Positions 1 to 7,582 of a DNA stretch of 64,000 bases are shown in pieces (positions within the stretch are counted from its first letter, which is position 1; each line of letters starts with the position of its first letter). The DNA lies in assembly GCF_013520985.1 (NCBI RefSeq), contig NZ_JACDTY010000006.1, forward strand, positions 1-64,000, given 5' to 3'. This DNA is from Mesorhizobium neociceri. GTDB lineage: Bacteria > Pseudomonadota > Alphaproteobacteria > Rhizobiales > Rhizobiaceae. A model generated the notes under the pieces. That model ran no database searches. It saw nothing but the letters and a program-made list of their open reading frames with translations, and was not told the origin of the DNA. Made by a program: the position numbers and the translations under genes.

Positions 1-34
1 CTCGCGAAGATCATTGGAAAGAGGTCGGGTCATC

Positions 35-64
35 AGATGCTGGCCTCCACTCCAGCCAGCATCT
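35..64 (+). terminator. Candidate hairpin at the left edge
   Basis: AGATGCTGGC and GCCAGCATCT form perfect 10-bp arms around a 10-nt loop. The sequence after the right arm is TTGAATC, without a real T-run, so a Rho-independent terminator for a gene left of the window is possible but weak. The rest of bases 1-282 shows no open frame that resembles a protein; I see nothing else in it. Confidence 0.35.
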
Positions 65-282
65 TGAATCACAAAACCGACAAATCGGGAATCCCCTTCG
101 ATTCCATCAAGTCGTGAACCGCTCTAGGTGTTTGTTCTCCCGACACCCCCAAGATACCTTAAAGGCAAACCGGCGGCATCGGAGTCCGGTGTGCGCATGG
201 TATTTTGACGAGACAACCATCTGCGCTACCTCGATAATAGGACAACCGCCGAAACAGCGGCCCGGAACGAGGTTTGCGGAAG

Positions 283-627
283 ATGACGTTGTTGATTTCA
301 AACGCAGGCCGACTGTCAGCGCTGCTTGCCCTGTCCCTTGCGGCAGGCTGCTCATCGCTGGGCAGCACGGTCAACCCGGCGAAATATGACAGCATGTCAT
401 GCACCGAGCTCAACAATGCCGTTGGCGATATCGCACGCGACATCTCACAGACCGCCATCACCCGCGGCAAGGTCGCCAACACCAGCGTTCCGAAGTGGCT
501 GCTCGTCGGCGCTCGCGTGAAGAGCGCAGTCGCCAATCGTGAGACAGCCAGGATCGAAAAGCTGAAGCAACAACAAGACGCGATTATCGCTATACGCGCC
601 AGCAGGTGTTCGACGTCGTCGAGATAG
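283..627 (+). CDS. Small putative lipoprotein
   Basis: A 114-residue protein of unknown function. The N-terminus has one Arg, a hydrophobic stretch (LSALLALSLAAGC) and a lipobox LAAG-C, so it is probably lipidated at Cys 23 and anchored in the cell envelope. The mature part is short, polar and partly helical (EKLKQQQDAI), with a second Cys near the C-terminus. I chose the ATG at 283, ten bases after GAGG; a TTG at 274 in the same frame is the alternative. It is convergent with the toxin-antitoxin pair downstream and has no obvious operon partner. No specific family is recognised. Confidence 0.7.
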   Translation: MTLLISNAGRLSALLALSLAAGCSSLGSTVNPAKYDSMSCTELNNAVGDIARDISQTAITRGKVANTSVPKWLLVGARVKSAVANRETARIEKLKQQQDAIIAIRASRCSTSSR

Positions 628-681
628 CTGAGCTGCGTGGTTTCGCCCGACAAGTCAGATCAAGCGCGCCGGCGTATCCCT

Positions 682-1041
682 TCAGTCCTCGTCAACCAGC
701 TGATCGACCGGTACGTCGAGTGCGCGCGATAGCCGTAGCCATAGTCCGACATCGCCACCTCGCTTGCCGTTCTCGATCGCCGACAGCATGTTTTGTGAAA
801 TGCCGACTTCCGCCGCCAGGGCCGTCTGAGTCTTGCTCCTCTTCCCCCGCCAGAAGGCAAGCGGCGATGCGGCATTGGCAAAGGCGAGCGCCTCATCGGC
901 GGTGAAGCCAGGAGCCTCGCCGGCCCGATAGCTCGCCACCTCACGGGCACGCGCAGCCCGATCCTGCAGCGCATCGAGTTCTGCGCGCGGCAAGACCGCC
1001 ATTTCGTCGCCCTTGGGTGTGGTGAAGTAGTGGATACTCAT
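682..1041 (-). CDS. Xre-family antitoxin of a RelE-type pair
   Basis: A 119-residue protein with a C-terminal helix-turn-helix of the Xre/Cro type: around residues 70-115 the pattern TQTALAAEVGISQNMLSAIENGKR followed by LSRALDVPVDQL is typical, split here for length: TQTALAAEVGISQ, then NMLSAIENGKR. Such antitoxins bind their toxin and repress their own promoter. The ATG at 1041 is preferred over a GTG at 1047 because AGGA lies eight bases upstream, overlapping the toxin stop codon. The gene follows the toxin gene by a few bases, so the order is toxin first, as in higBA-like systems. Confidence 0.85.
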   Translation of the reverse strand: MSIHYFTTPKGDEMAVLPRAELDALQDRAARAREVASYRAGEAPGFTADEALAFANAASPLAFWRGKRSKTQTALAAEVGISQNMLSAIENGKRGGDVGLWLRLSRALDVPVDQLVDED

Positions 1042-1050
1042 TGCCACGTC

Positions 1051-1299
1051 CTACTCGTAGATGGAGCCGCGCGGGCCGATCCTGCTGACGATGATCTCAT
1101 CGTCCGACTGGGTGAAGATGATGCGGTAGTCTCCGACACGCAGCCGCATTTCATCTGAACCAACCAGTTTCTTGACGTTGTTGGCCATGGCTTCCGGCGT
1201 CTCGGCATAGACCGCGATCTTGTCGACTATGCGAGCGGCATCAGCCTTGTGCTTGCGCAGCGATTTGATTGCGGCAGCCAGGTAGACAACCCGCCTCAC
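1051..1299 (-). CDS. RelE/ParE-superfamily toxin
   Basis: An 82-residue basic protein of RelE size. It has the family layout: an N-terminal helical part with Lys/Arg (SLRKHKADAARIVDKI), then beta strands in the C-terminal half (MRLRVGDYRIIFTQSDDEI and IVSRIGPRGSIYE). RLRVGDYRIIF is the characteristic core of the fold, with Arg residues that line the mRNA-cutting site in RelE relatives. It starts with GTG and has no strong ribosome site. It is probably a ribosome-dependent or free mRNA interferase held inactive by the Xre antitoxin encoded directly downstream; the activity itself is inferred from the fold. Confidence 0.85.
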   Translation of the reverse strand: MRRVVYLAAAIKSLRKHKADAARIVDKIAVYAETPEAMANNVKKLVGSDEMRLRVGDYRIIFTQSDDEIIVSRIGPRGSIYE

Positions 1300-1307
1300 G
1301 GATCAAT

Positions 1308-1369
1308 ATCTCACATTGCAATAACTAGATCAACAAATAAATCTCATACTGAGATATCTTTGAATCTCA
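1308..1369. promoter_or_regulatory. Operator cluster of the toxin-antitoxin promoter
   Basis: The AT-rich gap upstream of the toxin holds four copies of the hexamer ATCTCA: at 1308-1313, 1341-1346 and 1364-1369 on the plus strand and inverted at 1350-1355. The middle pair makes a perfect palindrome ATCTCATACTGAGAT (1341-1355). This is the expected form of a binding site for the Xre antitoxin, alone or with the toxin. The cluster reaches the last codons of the downstream ATPase gene, so the site lies between two minus-strand genes. Binding is inferred. Confidence 0.6.
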
Positions 1370-3001
1370 AGCACTCAACCTGAAGCGCGTGACATCGATC
1401 GCCGCGTTCATCAGCGTCTGCGTGTAGGCGGCCTGCGGATTGCTGAAGATCTCTTCGGTCGGGCCTTCCTCGACGATCTTGCCCTGTTTCATGACGATGA
1501 TGTAGTCGGCCATGGCGCGTACGACCGCGAGGTCGTGGCTGATGAAGAGGTAGGACAGTTCGTGGTCGGCCTGCAGCTTGCGCAGCAGCTCGACGATCTG
1601 CTTCTGCACCGAGCGGTCGAGTGCGGAGGTCGGCTCGTCCAGCACCACCACTTTCGGTTTCAGGATCATGGCGCGGGCAATGGCGATGCGTTGGCGCTGG
1701 CCGCCGGAGAATTCGTGCGGATAGCGGTTGCGCGCATTGGGGTCGAGGCCGACCTCGAGCAGTGCCTCCACGGCGCGCTGGTCGCGCTGCTTGCCGGACA
1801 AGGAGGGCTCATGAACCAGAAGCCCTTCGGTGATGACCTGGCCGACGGTCATGCGCGGCGACAGCGAGCCGAACGGGTCCTGGAAGACCAGCTGCAATTC
1901 GCGCCTGAGCGGCCGCATCGCCTGGCGGTCGGCGGTTGAAATATCACGGTCGCCGAAGCGGATGACGCCGTCGCTCGGCAACAACCTCAGCAGTGCGCGG
2001 CCGAGCGTCGATTTTCCCGAGCCGGATTCGCCAACGATGCCGATCGTCTGGTTGCGTTTCAGCCGGATCGAAATGTGGTCGACGGCGCGTAGCAGCAGCG
2101 GCTCGCTGGCGAGGAAGCCGCCGCCGATCTTGAACGTCACCTCGACGTTCCTGCCTTCGAGCAGCACCGGCGCATTTGCCGACGGTGGCGCCTTGGTGCC
2201 GGTCGGTTCGGCGGCCAGAAGCATTTTCGTATAGGCATGCTGCGGATTGGCAAACAGCGCTTCGGCCTCGCCTTCCTCGACCACCTCACCATAGCGCATG
2301 ACATAGACGCGGTCGGCAAAGCGCCGGACGATGCCGAGGTCGTGGGTGATGAAGACGATGGCCATGCCGAGCTTGCGCTGCAGTTCGGCGAGCAGCACCA
2401 GGATCTGTGCCTGGATGGTGACATCGAGCGCCGTCGTCGGTTCATCGGCGATCAAAATGTCGGGGTCGTTGGCGAGCGCCATGGCGATCATGACGCGCTG
2501 GCGCTGGCCGCCCGACATTTCGTGCGGATAGGATTTCATCCGCCGCTCGGGATCGGGGATATGCACCAGCCTGAGCAGCTTGAGCGCCTCCTCGCGCGCC
2601 GCGGCCGCGTTCAGCCCGCGGTGCTTGCGGATCGGCTCCATCAGCTGGTTGCCGATCGAATAAAGCGGATCGAGCGAGGTCATCGGCTCCTGGAAGATCA
2701 TGCTGATCTTGGCGCCGCGGACCTTGTTGAGATCGGCCTTGCTCATGGTCAAAAGGTTGCGGCCGCGATAGTCCACATGGCCCGTCGCCTCGCCGTTGGA
2801 CGCCAGCAGGCTCATCGCCGCCATCATCGTCTGGCTCTTGCCGGAGCCGGACTCGCCGACCACGGCAACCGTCTCGCCCGCATTGACGTGGATGTTGATG
2901 CCCTTGACCGCTTCGACGGCGCCGTCGAGCGTGCGGAAGCGGACGCGAAGGTCCTTGACGCTGAGGATCGTTTCGGGAGTTGCCATATCAACGGTTCCCA
3001 T
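1367..3001 (-). CDS. Peptide ABC transporter, fused double ATPase
   Basis: A 544-residue protein with two complete ABC ATPase domains in one chain, like a DppD-DppF or YejF fusion. Domain 1 (about residues 10-265) has Walker [10 protein letters not shown], signature MSGGQRQRV and Walker [13 protein letters not shown]. Domain 2 (about 285-540) has [18 protein letters not shown] and [12 protein letters not shown]. It energises uptake of peptides by the two permeases encoded upstream. The start could be the ATG at 3001 or the in-frame ATG at 2986; the first is created by a 16-bp duplication at the gene junction. It is the last gene of the operon. Confidence 0.93.
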   Translation of the reverse strand: MGTVDMATPETILSVKDLRVRFRTLDGAVEAVKGINIHVNAGETVAVVGESGSGKSQTMMAAMSLLASNGEATGHVDYRGRNLLTMSKADLNKVRGAKISMIFQEPMTSLDPLYSIGNQLMEPIRKHRGLNAAAAREEALKLLRLVHIPDPERRMKSYPHEMSGGQRQRVMIAMALANDPDILIADEPTTALDVTIQAQILVLLAELQRKLGMAIVFITHDLGIVRRFADRVYVMRYGEVVEEGEAEALFANPQHAYTKMLLAAEPTGTKAPPSANAPVLLEGRNVEVTFKIGGGFLASEPLLLRAVDHISIRLKRNQTIGIVGESGSGKSTLGRALLRLLPSDGVIRFGDRDISTADRQAMRPLRRELQLVFQDPFGSLSPRMTVGQVITEGLLVHEPSLSGKQRDQRAVEALLEVGLDPNARNRYPHEFSGGQRQRIAIARAMILKPKVVVLDEPTSALDRSVQKQIVELLRKLQADHELSYLFISHDLAVVRAMADYIIVMKQGKIVEEGPTEEIFSNPQAAYTQTLMNAAIDVTRFRLSA

Positions 3002-3028
3002 CTTTATCGATCCCCATCTTTATCGATC
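2997..3028 (-). repeat. 16-bp exact tandem duplication at permease/ATPase junction
   Basis: On the mRNA strand GATCGATAAAGATGGG occurs twice without spacer (3028-3013 and 3012-2997). The first copy encodes the last two codons and the TAA stop of the permease; the second supplies the region before the ATPase start and its ATG. Confidence 0.9.
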
Positions 3029-4147
3029 TCTCGGGTCGAGCGCATCGCGCAGGCCGTCGCCGACGAAATTCAGCGCGAACAGCGTGGAGACGAGGAAGAA
3101 GGCGGGGAACAGGAGCAGCCAGTTGGCGGTGCCGATGTTCTTGGCGCCGACCGAGATCAGCACGCCCCAGCTGGTCATCGGCTCCTGGACGCCAAGGCCG
3201 AGGAAGGACAGGAAGCTTTCCAGGATGATGACCTGCGGCACCAGCAGCGTCATGTAGATCACCACTGGTCCGAGCAGATTGGGGATGACATGGCGCAGCA
3301 GAATGCCGCGCTGGCCGACACCCATGGCTTCGGCCGCCTGGACATATTCCTGGCGGCGGATCGACAGCGCCTGGCCGCGCACGATGCGCGCCATGTCGAG
3401 CCACAGTACCGCCCCCACCGCCAGGAACATCAGCACGAAGTTGCGGCCGAAGAACACCACCAGCATGATGACGAAGAAGATGAAGGGCAAGGAATAGAGC
3501 ACGTCGACGATGCGCATCATCACCTCGTCGATCTTGCCGCCGGAAAAGCCGGCCGCCGCCCCGTAGAGCACGCCGATGACGACGGCGACAACGCCGGCAA
3601 GCAGGCCGATGGCCAGCGAAATGCGCCCTGCCATCAGCGTGCGGGACAATAGGTCGCGGCCGGTATTGTCGGTGCCGAACAGGAAATATTGCTGCTTGAC
3701 CGACGCCGTCATCGTCAATTCGAGCCCGTCGGCCGACTTGCTCTCTATCTTGGTATCGTCGAAGGCATCGGAGCGGTCGAGATAGCGGATGTTGCGATCG
3801 TCGATCGGTTTGGTCGAGGTGACGGTGACAGTGACGCGACTGCCGTCCAGTTTCCACTCCTTGATGTCGACGCGCATGCGCTTGATGGCATCCTTGAGCG
3901 CCGTCTCGATCATGTCGGGCTTCGGATAGGCAGAAAAGCTTGGTGGCGTGCGCACGTAGTCGGCGTAGATGGTGGTGTATTGATGCGGCACGAACCAGGG
4001 GCCGAAGATGCTGATGACGCCAATGAAGACCAGATAATAGAGGCTGAACATGGCGGCGCGGTTGGCTTTGAGGCGCGCCCATGCGTCTCCCCAGAGCGAG
4101 CGGCCGACGACGGCCGGCGGAGCGGCGGTGGCTGCGATATCAGTCAT
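3020..4147 (-). CDS. Peptide ABC transporter permease, OppC-like
   Basis: A 375-residue inner-membrane permease. A first membrane segment (FSLYYLVFIGVISIFGPWF) follows an N-terminal cytoplasmic tail. A roughly 110-residue periplasmic insert (about residues 65-170) comes next, and then the DppC/OppC core with five further segments and the EAA loop (EYVQAAEAMGVGQRGILLRHVIPN). The insert is longer than in most OppC proteins but of a size seen in YejE-type and some Opp-type permeases. It pairs with the OppB-like permease encoded just upstream. The start ATG lies in the second copy of a 17-bp duplication that also provides AGGG as ribosome site. Confidence 0.92.
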   Translation of the reverse strand: MTDIAATAAPPAVVGRSLWGDAWARLKANRAAMFSLYYLVFIGVISIFGPWFVPHQYTTIYADYVRTPPSFSAYPKPDMIETALKDAIKRMRVDIKEWKLDGSRVTVTVTSTKPIDDRNIRYLDRSDAFDDTKIESKSADGLELTMTASVKQQYFLFGTDNTGRDLLSRTLMAGRISLAIGLLAGVVAVVIGVLYGAAAGFSGGKIDEVMMRIVDVLYSLPFIFFVIMLVVFFGRNFVLMFLAVGAVLWLDMARIVRGQALSIRRQEYVQAAEAMGVGQRGILLRHVIPNLLGPVVIYMTLLVPQVIILESFLSFLGLGVQEPMTSWGVLISVGAKNIGTANWLLLFPAFFLVSTLFALNFVGDGLRDALDPRDR

Positions 4148-4174
4148 AGCGCACCCTCAGTCATAGCGCACCCT
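4141..4174 (-). repeat. 17-bp exact tandem duplication at permease/permease junction
   Basis: On the mRNA strand AGGGTGCGCTATGACTG occurs twice in tandem (4174-4158 and 4157-4141). In the first copy it is read as the end of the OppB-like protein and its TGA stop; in the second it provides AGGG and the ATG of the OppC-like gene. A single copy would give an overlapping ATG...TGA arrangement. Confidence 0.9.
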
Positions 4175-5080
4175 TGGGTCGACGACCGCGTACATGACGT
4201 CGACGATCAGGTTGAAGACGATGGTGAAGAGCGCGATCACCACCACGGTTCCCATCACCAGCGTGTAATCGCGGTTGAGCGCGGCATCGACGAAATAGCG
4301 GCCGACACCGGGAATGGAGAAAATGGTCTCGACGATGACCGAACCGGTGAGCAGCGCCGCAGCTGCCGGACCGGTGAAGGAAACGATCGGCAGGATGGCG
4401 CCGCGCAGCGCGTGCTTGACCACCACCGACCAGTCGGAAAGGCCGAGCGCACGCGCCGTTCGGATATGATGCGAACGCAAGCTCTCGATCATCGACCCGC
4501 GCATCAGGCGGGCAACGATGGCGATCTGCGGCAAAGCCAGCGTCAGCACCGGGCCGATCTTGTTGATCAATGCGCCATCACCCCAGCCGCCGATCGGCAA
4601 CAGCTTCCAGGTCAATCCGAACAGCAGCTGAATCACAGGAGCGATGACGAAGGTGGGGATGGTGCTGCCGGCGGTCGCCAACGCAATCACCGTATAATCG
4701 CCAAGCTTGTTCTGGTTGAGCGCGGCGATGGTGCCGAGCACCGAACCAAGCAGCAGCGCCAGGATCAGCGCCGAGGTGCCGAGCTGGACTGAAATCGGCA
4801 AGCCCTTGGCGAACAGTTCGGTGACGGTGAAGTCAGGCAAATTGTAGCTCGGTCCGAAATTGCCGCGCAAAAGATTGCCGAGATAGTGGGCATATTGAAG
4901 CCAGAGCGGATCGTTGAGGCCGAACTGAGCTTCTAGATTGGCCCTGATCTCGGGACTGAGGCCCCGCTCCTGATTGAATGGGCCGCCCGGTGCGACTCGT
5001 ATCAGGAAGAACGCCATGGTCACGATGACGAATAGCGTCGGTATGGCGGTCAAAAGCCGCCGGAAGATATATCGCAGCAT
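4157..5080 (-). CDS. Peptide ABC transporter permease, OppB-like
   Basis: A 307-residue permease of the DppB/OppB family. It opens with the family hallmark LRYIFRRLLTAIPTLFVI, has the periplasmic PGGPF motif near residue 32, six membrane segments, and the EAA loop (HHIRTARALGLSDWSVVVKHALRGA). With the OppC-like subunit it forms the pore of the peptide importer. It lies 173 bases after the binding-protein gene, separated by a strong hairpin, and is followed by oppC across a duplicated junction. Confidence 0.93.
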   Translation of the reverse strand: MLRYIFRRLLTAIPTLFVIVTMAFFLIRVAPGGPFNQERGLSPEIRANLEAQFGLNDPLWLQYAHYLGNLLRGNFGPSYNLPDFTVTELFAKGLPISVQLGTSALILALLLGSVLGTIAALNQNKLGDYTVIALATAGSTIPTFVIAPVIQLLFGLTWKLLPIGGWGDGALINKIGPVLTLALPQIAIVARLMRGSMIESLRSHHIRTARALGLSDWSVVVKHALRGAILPIVSFTGPAAAALLTGSVIVETIFSIPGVGRYFVDAALNRDYTLVMGTVVVIALFTIVFNLIVDVMYAVVDPRVRYD

Positions 5081-5207
5081 CGGCGCCCCGCTTCGGCCAG
5101 AGCGACACTACGTCCCTACGGACGCATTGCCACGCTCCGGCGCCAAATCTTCGCACCGGGCTTGCCGAAAATCGACCACGACTTTCGGACCGATGCGATG
5201 ACCGACC

Positions 5208-5240
5208 GGCCCGCCGCGCCCGGATGAGGCGCGGCGGTCC
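5208..5240 (-). promoter_or_regulatory. Intercistronic stem-loop after the peptide-binding protein gene
   Basis: GGACCGCCGCGCC and GGCGCGGCGGGCC on the mRNA strand pair over 12 of 13 positions with a seven-base loop, about 15 bases after the binding-protein stop codon and without a T-run. Hairpins here commonly stabilise the upstream message or reduce read-through, so that binding protein exceeds permease. That role is inference. Confidence 0.6.
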
Positions 5241-5253
5241 AGTCAGCGATGAT

Positions 5254-6846
5254 TCAGTCCTTGGAGACGAAGCGGGACGGATGGATGTCCATCACATTGT
5301 CATCGAAGCCATGCAGCTTCGAGGAAACGATGTCGTGGAAGCTGTAGTAGAGAAGCGGAATGTTGCCGACGTCGTCGACAAGGATGCGCTCGGCCTCGGT
5401 GAGGTCCTTCATGCGCTCTTCTGGCTTGCCACCGGCAGCCGCGGCCTTGTCCATGGCCGCTTCATATGCCGGGCTGACGTAGCTCGAATAGTTGTTTCCG
5501 CTGGCCTTGCGTGTGATGCCGAGGAAGGTCTCGGGATCCTTGTAGTCGGCGATCCAGGCGGCACGCGCCACGTCGTAGTTGCCCTTCTGCTCAAGGAAGG
5601 AGTAGTGGGTCTTGGTATCGGTGTTGAGCAGCGTGATCTCGACGCCAAGCGGCTTCAACTGTTCCTGGATGGCAACCGCGGTGTTCTTGTGGTTCTCCGA
5701 GGTGTTGTAGCGGATTTCCATCTTCAGCGGATGCTCGGGCGTATAGCCGAGCTTCTCAAGTATCTTCTTGGCGGCGTCCTCGCGGTCGATCTGCGGCATG
5801 TCGGCGTATTTGGCCATTGCCGGCGTGTAGCCCGCGATGCCCGGAGGCACCATCGAATAGCCAGGCAGCATCGAGTTCTGCCAGACTTTCTCGGCGAGGA
5901 AGTCGCGATCGATCGCCATCGAGATGGCGTTGCGCAGTTCGACATTGTCCCACGGCGCCTTGTCGGTCTTGATCGCGTAATAGTAGGTGCCGAGATACGG
6001 TCCGACACGGACCTGATCGCCGAACTTGGTCTTGAGGTCAGCGAGCTGTTCGGTCGGCAGGTCGCCGTAGCTGTCGAGTTCGCCGGCCTCGAAGCGCTTC
6101 ATCGCCGATGAGCGGTCTTCGGTCGGGATATAGTTGACGACGTCCATCTTGACGGTCGCGGCGTCCCAGAATTTCGGATTCTTGACCAGCTTCATGTGGT
6201 CGTTGGGAATCCACTCGGCCAGTGTATAGGCGCCGTTGGAAACGAGATTGCCCGCCTTGATCCAGTCGGCGCCGAGTTTGTCGATCGAGGCCTTGTTGAC
6301 CGGATAGGTGGCCTGGTGGGTCAGCATCTCGAGGAAGTATGGCGTCGGCGCCTTCAGCGTCACTTCCAGCGTGTTGGCGTCGATCGCCTTGACGCCCATG
6401 TCCTCGGGCTTGCCTTTCTTGGTGTTGACTTCCTCGGCGTTCTTCACGGGATAGAGCATGGAAGCGTATTCGGCGGCGGTCGCCGGATCCTCCAGCCGAC
6501 GGAAGGAGTAGACGAAATCGTCCGCCGTCACCGGGCTGCCATCCGACCACAAGCCGTCCTTGCGCAGCTTGAAGGTGTAGACGGTGCCGTCGTCGGATAC
6601 GGTCCAGCTTTCGGCGGCGCCCGGAATGAGGTTCGTCTTCTGATCGTGCATGACCAGTCCCTGGAACAGGTCGCGTATGATATCGGCTTCGTAGACGGTC
6701 GAGGTCTTGTGCGGATCGACTGTCTCCGCTTCGGCGGCGCTGCCTCTGTTATAGACAGTCTCGGCAAGGGCCGGCGTGAGGAATGTGCCTGCAGCAAAGG
6801 TCATGGTCGTGGCGACCAGCGTCGCCTTCAGCATGTTTTTCAGCAT
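5254..6846 (-). CDS. Peptide ABC transporter substrate-binding protein, OppA-like
   Basis: A 530-residue periplasmic binding protein of SBP family 5. The signal peptide runs from MLKNMLKATLVATTMTFAAG to the cleavage region TPALA-ETVYN. Family features include YNRGSAAEAETVDPHKT near the mature N-terminus and LRKDGLWSDGSPVTADDFVYS around residue 110. No lipobox is seen, so it is probably soluble. The ATG at 6846 was chosen over a longer frame to 6873 because AGGGAGAG precedes it and it starts directly at the signal peptide. It is the first gene of a four-gene operon; relation to OppA (LDP..., ETVDPHK) rather than to nickel or dipeptide binders is likely but the ligand is unknown. Confidence 0.92.
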   Translation of the reverse strand: MLKNMLKATLVATTMTFAAGTFLTPALAETVYNRGSAAEAETVDPHKTSTVYEADIIRDLFQGLVMHDQKTNLIPGAAESWTVSDDGTVYTFKLRKDGLWSDGSPVTADDFVYSFRRLEDPATAAEYASMLYPVKNAEEVNTKKGKPEDMGVKAIDANTLEVTLKAPTPYFLEMLTHQATYPVNKASIDKLGADWIKAGNLVSNGAYTLAEWIPNDHMKLVKNPKFWDAATVKMDVVNYIPTEDRSSAMKRFEAGELDSYGDLPTEQLADLKTKFGDQVRVGPYLGTYYYAIKTDKAPWDNVELRNAISMAIDRDFLAEKVWQNSMLPGYSMVPPGIAGYTPAMAKYADMPQIDREDAAKKILEKLGYTPEHPLKMEIRYNTSENHKNTAVAIQEQLKPLGVEITLLNTDTKTHYSFLEQKGNYDVARAAWIADYKDPETFLGITRKASGNNYSSYVSPAYEAAMDKAAAAGGKPEERMKDLTEAERILVDDVGNIPLLYYSFHDIVSSKLHGFDDNVMDIHPSRFVSKD

Positions 6847-7123
6847 GAAGTCTCTCCCTGTGGCGCTGCCCATCGGCTACGCCTTACGAGTGTTAACGCC
6901 CCGGGACCGATTTCTGGCCCCTTTGAGCGCGCCGCCGGTTCCCGTTCCGGCGGCTGGTGGCAGGAGACTAGACAGACGGAAATATTATTTCAACCGCCCG
7001 CTGCTTGACGTTGAGTGAGCAGTCTTGCGCTAAAATAGGAGCAGCTAAAATGAACATGCCTTTCAACTGGCTGCATCTTGCGGTTGCTTTATCGGTTTTC
7101 TGTTTTTGCAAGCGGAGTTTGGC

Positions 7124-7582
7124 ATGCTCGGCAGTATGCTGCAGAACCAAAAACTCCCCCCTTCGTGGTGTCGTTTCCGGACGAACGCCTCGGGGACCTC
7201 GGCGATCGAATTTGCCATGCTGGCGCCGTTGTTCATCCTGCTTCTGCTCGGAATGGTTGCATATGGCATCTATTTCGGCGCCAGCCACTCGGTCCAGCAA
7301 ATCGCGGCGGATGCGGCGCGAACCGCGATTGCGGGGCTGAACGCCACTGAACGCAAGACTCTGGTGACCAACTTCATCAACAACGATGTCAACGGTTATC
7401 CCTTCGTCGATGCCACGAAACTGACGGTCGATGCCAAGGACAGTGTCGCCGATGGCAGCCAGTTCGTGGTCTCGGTCAGCTACGACGCACGGAATTTGCC
7501 GATCTGGAATCTGTTTCCCAATCTGTCGATGCCGGGCATGACCATTCAACGTCAATCGACGATCCGGGTCGGGGGCATCTGA
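7124..7582 (+). CDS. TadE-like pseudopilin-related protein
   Basis: A 152-residue protein with the TadE pattern: a short basic N-terminus, then the motif GTSAIEFAMLAPLF leading into one membrane helix (LFILLLLGMVAYGIYFGASH), then a beta-rich periplasmic part. The conserved Glu in AIEFA matches prepilin-like proteins. The ATG at 7124 has GGAG seven bases upstream and is preferred over a TTG at 7106. It overlaps the next gene by one base (TGATG). No secretion ATPase, prepilin peptidase or Flp pilin gene is nearby, so the pair may use machinery encoded elsewhere. Confidence 0.82.
   Translation: MLGSMLQNQKLPPSWCRFRTNASGTSAIEFAMLAPLFILLLLGMVAYGIYFGASHSVQQIAADAARTAIAGLNATERKTLVTNFINNDVNGYPFVDATKLTVDAKDSVADGSQFVVSVSYDARNLPIWNLFPNLSMPGMTIQRQSTIRVGGI

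Noticed and set aside
2237..3652. 471-codon open frame on the plus strand opposite the peptide transporter genes
   Set aside because: It is Asp/His/Arg/Ala-rich without any domain pattern and lies fully antisense to two clear transporter genes; typical of high-GC shadow frames.
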